Of a stretch of DNA of 64,000 nucleotides, positions 61,026 to 64,000 are shown piece by piece; positions within the stretch are counted from its first letter, which is position 1; each line of letters begins with the position of its first letter. This DNA is from CAUZWH01 sp965247665 (GTDB lineage: Bacteria; Pseudomonadota; Alphaproteobacteria; SHVV01). Where the stretch lies: the NCBI GenBank assembly GCA_965247665.1, contig CBDFHH010000005.1, forward strand, positions 1,116,001 to 1,180,000, read 5' to 3'. Made by a program: the position numbers and the translations under genes. The notes under the pieces were generated by a model that saw only the letters and a program-made list of their open reading frames with translations, had not been told where the DNA came from and did no database searches.

Positions 61026-62204
61026 CTAACTGATCGCCGTCTCGGTGATCTTCTTGACCGGATACGTCACCGGTTCGTGGTCGACGTCGCGCGGAACGCC
61101 TCTAGCATAGTCGTTAACGAACTGCCGCAGCGACTGCATTGCCTTGTCGGGGCGATACAGGATCTCCGGCGGCGTCGTCATGTTCTCCACCATCCACGCG
61201 TCCTGATCGTTGAACTGGCGATGGAAGAACGGGTAGATGTAGCAGGAGTACTTCACGCGGTGCCACAGCGCCGCGAGGCCGCTCGCGCGTTTGCAGATGA
61301 ACTGCAGATAGTGGTGATAGCCTCTCTCGCTTGGCACATACCACTCATAGTGCGCCCAGTTGGCGTATTGCACGCGCAACGTGGCCGGTAGCCGGAACCG
61401 GATGCCGCGGGCGCCGCGCCGCCACTTCCACCATTTCTTGGGCGGCCAGTAGCCAAGACCCGGAAAATCGCCGCCGAAGCCAAGATCCATCAGATCGCGA
61501 GTCAGCCAGACCCGATCCTCGGACATCCGCGGGTCCGACCAGCCCCAGCCCGGCGCTCGGCGCCAGAAGGTCCATATGCCGCGCCGATGCAGATACTTCA
61601 CGTGACCCTCGTCGTAGCCGTTCTCCGCGGCGTGGCGCCAATCGCCGGCGCGGTGGGTGATGCGGCCGGTGATGATCGCGTCGTCGTGCAACCATTCCTC
61701 CGGGATGTCGATTTCGACCGGCGGCGGTTCCCGGGTTCCCATGTAGACCCAGATCAGCCCCAACCGTTGCTCGACCGGATAGGTCCGTAGCCGCACCGAA
61801 CCCTTGCCGACGATCGGCGAATCGGGACCGTCGGTCAACGCCGCCCGGAGGTCGCCGCTTGCGAGATCGTAAACCCAGCCGTGGTAGGGGCAGGTGCGGG
61901 TTCCCGGAAAATCGCAGGATGCGTTGTGGAGCGGCACGCCGCGGTGCAAGCAGCGGTTTTCGATGGCATAGGCCCGGCCGCCATCGCGAAACAGCGCGAT
62001 TTCGTGTCCGAGGATGGTCTTGCCAATCCCCACGCCGCTTCGCCGCGCCTTGAGATCCCGCGCCCACATGATCGGATACCAGTATTCGGGGAAGGCGAGG
62101 TCGTGCGAATCGTAGACCGGGAAGCGCGACTTTCCCTCCCGCGCACCGGTGATCTGGATCGTCTCCTGGCGCGGCTTGCCGCTGGGTTTGGGCATTAACG
62201 ACAT
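61026..62204 (-). CDS. Rieske non-haem iron oxygenase, third copy
   Basis: 392 residues. Rieske motif C85-x-H87-x17-C105-x2-H108 (RCLHRG ... CPYHGW) and the iron site ENGYDEGHVKYLHR. It is clearly a different subtype from the pair at 28 and 35 kb, with a shorter C-terminus and YHHYLQFICKRASGL. ATG 62204 is the first in frame. It would make the diol or catechol for the LigAB-like enzyme next door. No reductase or ferredoxin is encoded in the window. Confidence 0.93.
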   Translation of the reverse strand: MSLMPKPSGKPRQETIQITGAREGKSRFPVYDSHDLAFPEYWYPIMWARDLKARRSGVGIGKTILGHEIALFRDGGRAYAIENRCLHRGVPLHNASCDFPGTRTCPYHGWVYDLASGDLRAALTDGPDSPIVGKGSVRLRTYPVEQRLGLIWVYMGTREPPPVEIDIPEEWLHDDAIITGRITHRAGDWRHAAENGYDEGHVKYLHRRGIWTFWRRAPGWGWSDPRMSEDRVWLTRDLMDLGFGGDFPGLGYWPPKKWWKWRRGARGIRFRLPATLRVQYANWAHYEWYVPSERGYHHYLQFICKRASGLAALWHRVKYSCYIYPFFHRQFNDQDAWMVENMTTPPEILYRPDKAMQSLRQFVNDYARGVPRDVDHEPVTYPVKKITETAIS

Positions 62205-62243
62205 GACGCGATCGTCCCGTTGGTTATCATTGCCTTTCGCATA

Positions 62244-63566
62244 TTATCCGCTGAGGCCGACCTCGCCGGTGGTGCGACAGCAGGTGTCGACGGCGGTCGC
62301 GATCAGCGCTTTGGTGAGCTGGGTAAGGCTGTCCAAATGGACTTCGCCCATCGAGAACATGCCCGCGTGCGGCAGCGGGTGCGGCGGTGCCGGCAGGCCG
62401 ATGCGGGCCGTCGGCACGCCCCACGCCCTCAGGATGTTGGCTTCGGTCGCGCCGCTGCCGCCGGTTCCCGGGCTAAATGTCTGTCCCGTCATTTCCTGCC
62501 AGGCGCGAATGGTCGACTGAATGATCCAGTTGTCTTGGTCGGTGTGGCTGCCGGGAATGGCCAGGATCATCTCCCAGTCGAGATCGATGTCCGCGTGTTT
62601 GGTGTCGATCTCCGCGATCGTCGCCGCGAACTGACGCTTGACCTCGACCGGATCGGTGCGTGGGCTGACTCTCAAATCGAGATAGATGTCGCATGCCTCA
62701 GGAATGAAGGTCGGCTTGTTGGGCCAACCGGCGCGAATACAGCCGATACTTCCCTGCGGCCCTACCGTTCCCGACGAATGGCGTGCCGTGTATTCCGGAA
62801 ACCAGGCTTCCAGCTCCTGGACCACCGTGGCGGCGTCGAGGATCGGATTGCGGTGCTTGACGATGTGACGGGTGCCGGCGTAACCGAGCACGCCTTTGAC
62901 GCGCACCCGAAACCAGCACAGGCCTACTTCTTCCCACGAAACCGGTCCGGGCTTGGCGATGACCGCAAAATCGCCGCGCACACCTTGCTCGAGCATGAAG
63001 GCACAGCCGGAGCCGTGGCCGATATCGCGCCGTCCGTCGTGACCGCCCCGGGTCCGGTCATTGGTCGGCATGCCGCCGGCGCCGAGACCAACGATCAGCT
63101 CTCCTTTGATCGGCACCGCGGCGCGCTTCAGCGCGACCGCCGCCATCACCGCACAGGCGCCGTGACCTTTGGGGTTGTGGGCGCCGAGGCCGGTGACGAC
63201 TCCGTCTTCGACGACGGCATGCGGTATCTGGTCGGTGCGGGCGTCGAGGTCGATCCACGGTGCGTCTTCGTCGTCCGCGCCGGCGAAAGCCGTGTCGAGG
63301 GGCGCGTACAACATCAGATCGGGGCCCGAACCGGCGCCGCGGTAGCGTGCGATGGCGTTGCCTTGGTCGTCATCCATGGGCTGATAGCGGGCTTCGAGCC
63401 CGCTGCCGTCCATAAAGTCGACGAGAAACTCCGCCAGCTCTCGTTCTTCGCCCGTCGGGCTGGAGATGTCGACCATGCGGGCGGTCAAGTCGAGCACCTC
63501 GTCGCCGGAAATCGTTGCGGTCGCGCGGTCGACCCAATCTCTAAGCTGGTCGGACGGAACGTTCAT
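62244..63566 (-). CDS. M20-family peptidase-like protein lacking several catalytic residues
   Basis: 440 residues from ATG 63566 (MNVPSDQLRDWVDRATATIS); the frame is open further up but into the next gene. The M20 fold is present (ARMVDISSPTGEERELAEFL, the dimerisation domain and PHAGMFSMGEVHLD). The metal ligand HxD reads P89-L-D91, the bridging Asp is N131 (GAHNPKG), and the Glu-Glu pair is absent (GAGGMPTN). It is therefore unlikely to be a normal zinc hydrolase, the second altered M20 in the window. Lies between the Rieske and cysteine-hydrolase genes. Confidence 0.85.
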   Translation of the reverse strand: MNVPSDQLRDWVDRATATISGDEVLDLTARMVDISSPTGEERELAEFLVDFMDGSGLEARYQPMDDDQGNAIARYRGAGSGPDLMLYAPLDTAFAGADDEDAPWIDLDARTDQIPHAVVEDGVVTGLGAHNPKGHGACAVMAAVALKRAAVPIKGELIVGLGAGGMPTNDRTRGGHDGRRDIGHGSGCAFMLEQGVRGDFAVIAKPGPVSWEEVGLCWFRVRVKGVLGYAGTRHIVKHRNPILDAATVVQELEAWFPEYTARHSSGTVGPQGSIGCIRAGWPNKPTFIPEACDIYLDLRVSPRTDPVEVKRQFAATIAEIDTKHADIDLDWEMILAIPGSHTDQDNWIIQSTIRAWQEMTGQTFSPGTGGSGATEANILRAWGVPTARIGLPAPPHPLPHAGMFSMGEVHLDSLTQLTKALIATAVDTCCRTTGEVGLSG

Positions 63567-63622
63567 GGTCGGTCCCTGCACGAGCCTTACGCCCCTGCGA
63601 TTGATCCAGATGAGTGCGCCCG

Positions 63623-64000
63623 CTACTCCGCGGCCGAAGGAATGGCGGTTTCGCGCGCGCGTGCGATGCGGTCGACGATCTGCGCGGTGGTGAGAACGTC
63701 GCCGAAAACGTTGATGAAGGTGCACATCGTCGCGAGGTGCTCCTGGTCTGAGCGGCAGGCGTTGGCGTCCATCACCATGATCGTCGCGAAATCGTTCTGC
63801 ATGGCGTCGCGGGCCGTTGATTCGCAGCACGAATTGGTCAACGTGCCGGTAACGATAACCGTTTCTATGGCTCGCTCGCGCAGCTTTTCCGCGAGGTTTT
63901 CGTGACCCCAGAAGGCGCTGTAGCGGTCCTTGCCGACGATCAGATCCGCGTCTCGAACATCGAGCTCGGGGTAGAATTCCCACCCCAAGCTGCCGGGCTC
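63623..64000 (-). CDS. isochorismatase-like cysteine hydrolase, C-terminal part
   Basis: 126 codons, open to the right window edge, so the N-terminus with its first catalytic Asp is not seen. ADLIVGKDRYSAFWGHENLA carries the catalytic Lys, and VTGTLTNSCCESTARDAMQN carries the nucleophile Cys near the middle. Family members are isochorismatase, nicotinamidase, N-carbamoylsarcosine amidase and maleamate amidase. In an aromatic-cleavage operon a maleamate-type amide hydrolase is a sensible guess but not shown. Confidence 0.9.
   Translation of the reverse strand, partial: EPGSLGWEFYPELDVRDADLIVGKDRYSAFWGHENLAEKLRERAIETVIVTGTLTNSCCESTARDAMQNDFATIMVMDANACRSDQEHLATMCTFINVFGDVLTTAQIVDRIARARETAIPSAAE

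Noticed and set aside
1..64000. CRISPR arrays, rRNA or tRNA genes and complete insertion sequences.
   Set aside because: None was seen: no regular spaced repeats, no rRNA-like or foldable tRNA sequence, and no transposase frame.

Overview
This 64-kb window is GC-rich (about 60-65% by eye) and densely packed with catabolic genes, solute transporters and their regulators. FCD-type GntR control, Liv, spermidine- and iron-type ABC transporters, DUF6441-type phage debris and an alpha-proteobacterial look to many proteins suggest an alphaproteobacterium of the Rhodospirillales kind. That placement is inference from protein flavour; there is no rRNA or tRNA here to test it.

Left part (1-18.4 kb): the 3' end of a class III aminotransferase; a complete branched-chain/amide-type ABC transporter (livM, livH, livF, livG and a binding protein, minus strand); a 400-bp promoter region full of short repeats; then hyuA-hyuB (hydantoinase/oxoprolinase type), a gamma-glutamyltransferase-family enzyme, a MetX-like alpha/beta hydrolase, a GntR/FCD regulator and an acetamidase/formamidase. 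Together these look like uptake and stepwise hydrolysis of a cyclic or substituted amide. After a 775-bp gene-poor stretch come a membrane-bound LytTR regulator, a DUF2141 secreted protein and a Tat-exported carotenoid oxygenase.

Accessory island (18.4-23.4 kb): a DUF1971 protein, a YafQ-like toxin fragment, intact VapBC and ParDE pairs, an integrase fragment with nonsense codons, joined fragments of phage tail genes and a strikingly AT-rich secreted-protein gene. This is a decayed prophage or integrative element.

Central catabolic locus (23.4-44.0 kb): two adjacent genes each encode three fused RidA-like domains. They are followed by a lone molybdopterin subunit of the xanthine dehydrogenase/CoxL family, a Rieske oxygenase, a spermidine/putrescine-type ABC transporter whose binding-protein gene has an in-frame TAG at the signal-peptide junction, an unrecognised 207-residue protein, a DUF1116 protein, a second Rieske oxygenase, a membrane desaturase, a DRE-TIM lyase-like enzyme, an NTF2-like protein, SDR and FAH enzymes (opposite strand), an alpha/beta hydrolase lacking its nucleophile serine and a class III CoA transferase. 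The set reads as uptake, oxidation and ring or chain cleavage of a nitrogen-containing compound with imine/enamine intermediates; the substrate cannot be read from sequence. I regard this as the most interesting part of the window.

Right part (44.0-64 kb): aspartate dehydrogenase, two MFS and one DMT transporter, an SDR, a P450, then an ornithine-cyclodeaminase-type enzyme, a single-domain RidA, a cupin and an M20-like protein. A nine-gene minus-strand run follows: cysteine hydrolase (cut by the window edge), M20-like protein, third Rieske oxygenase, meta-cleavage-type hydrolase, LigA- and LigB-like extradiol dioxygenase subunits and an Fbp-type ABC transporter. This looks like a second, self-contained aromatic ring-cleavage operon with its own importer.
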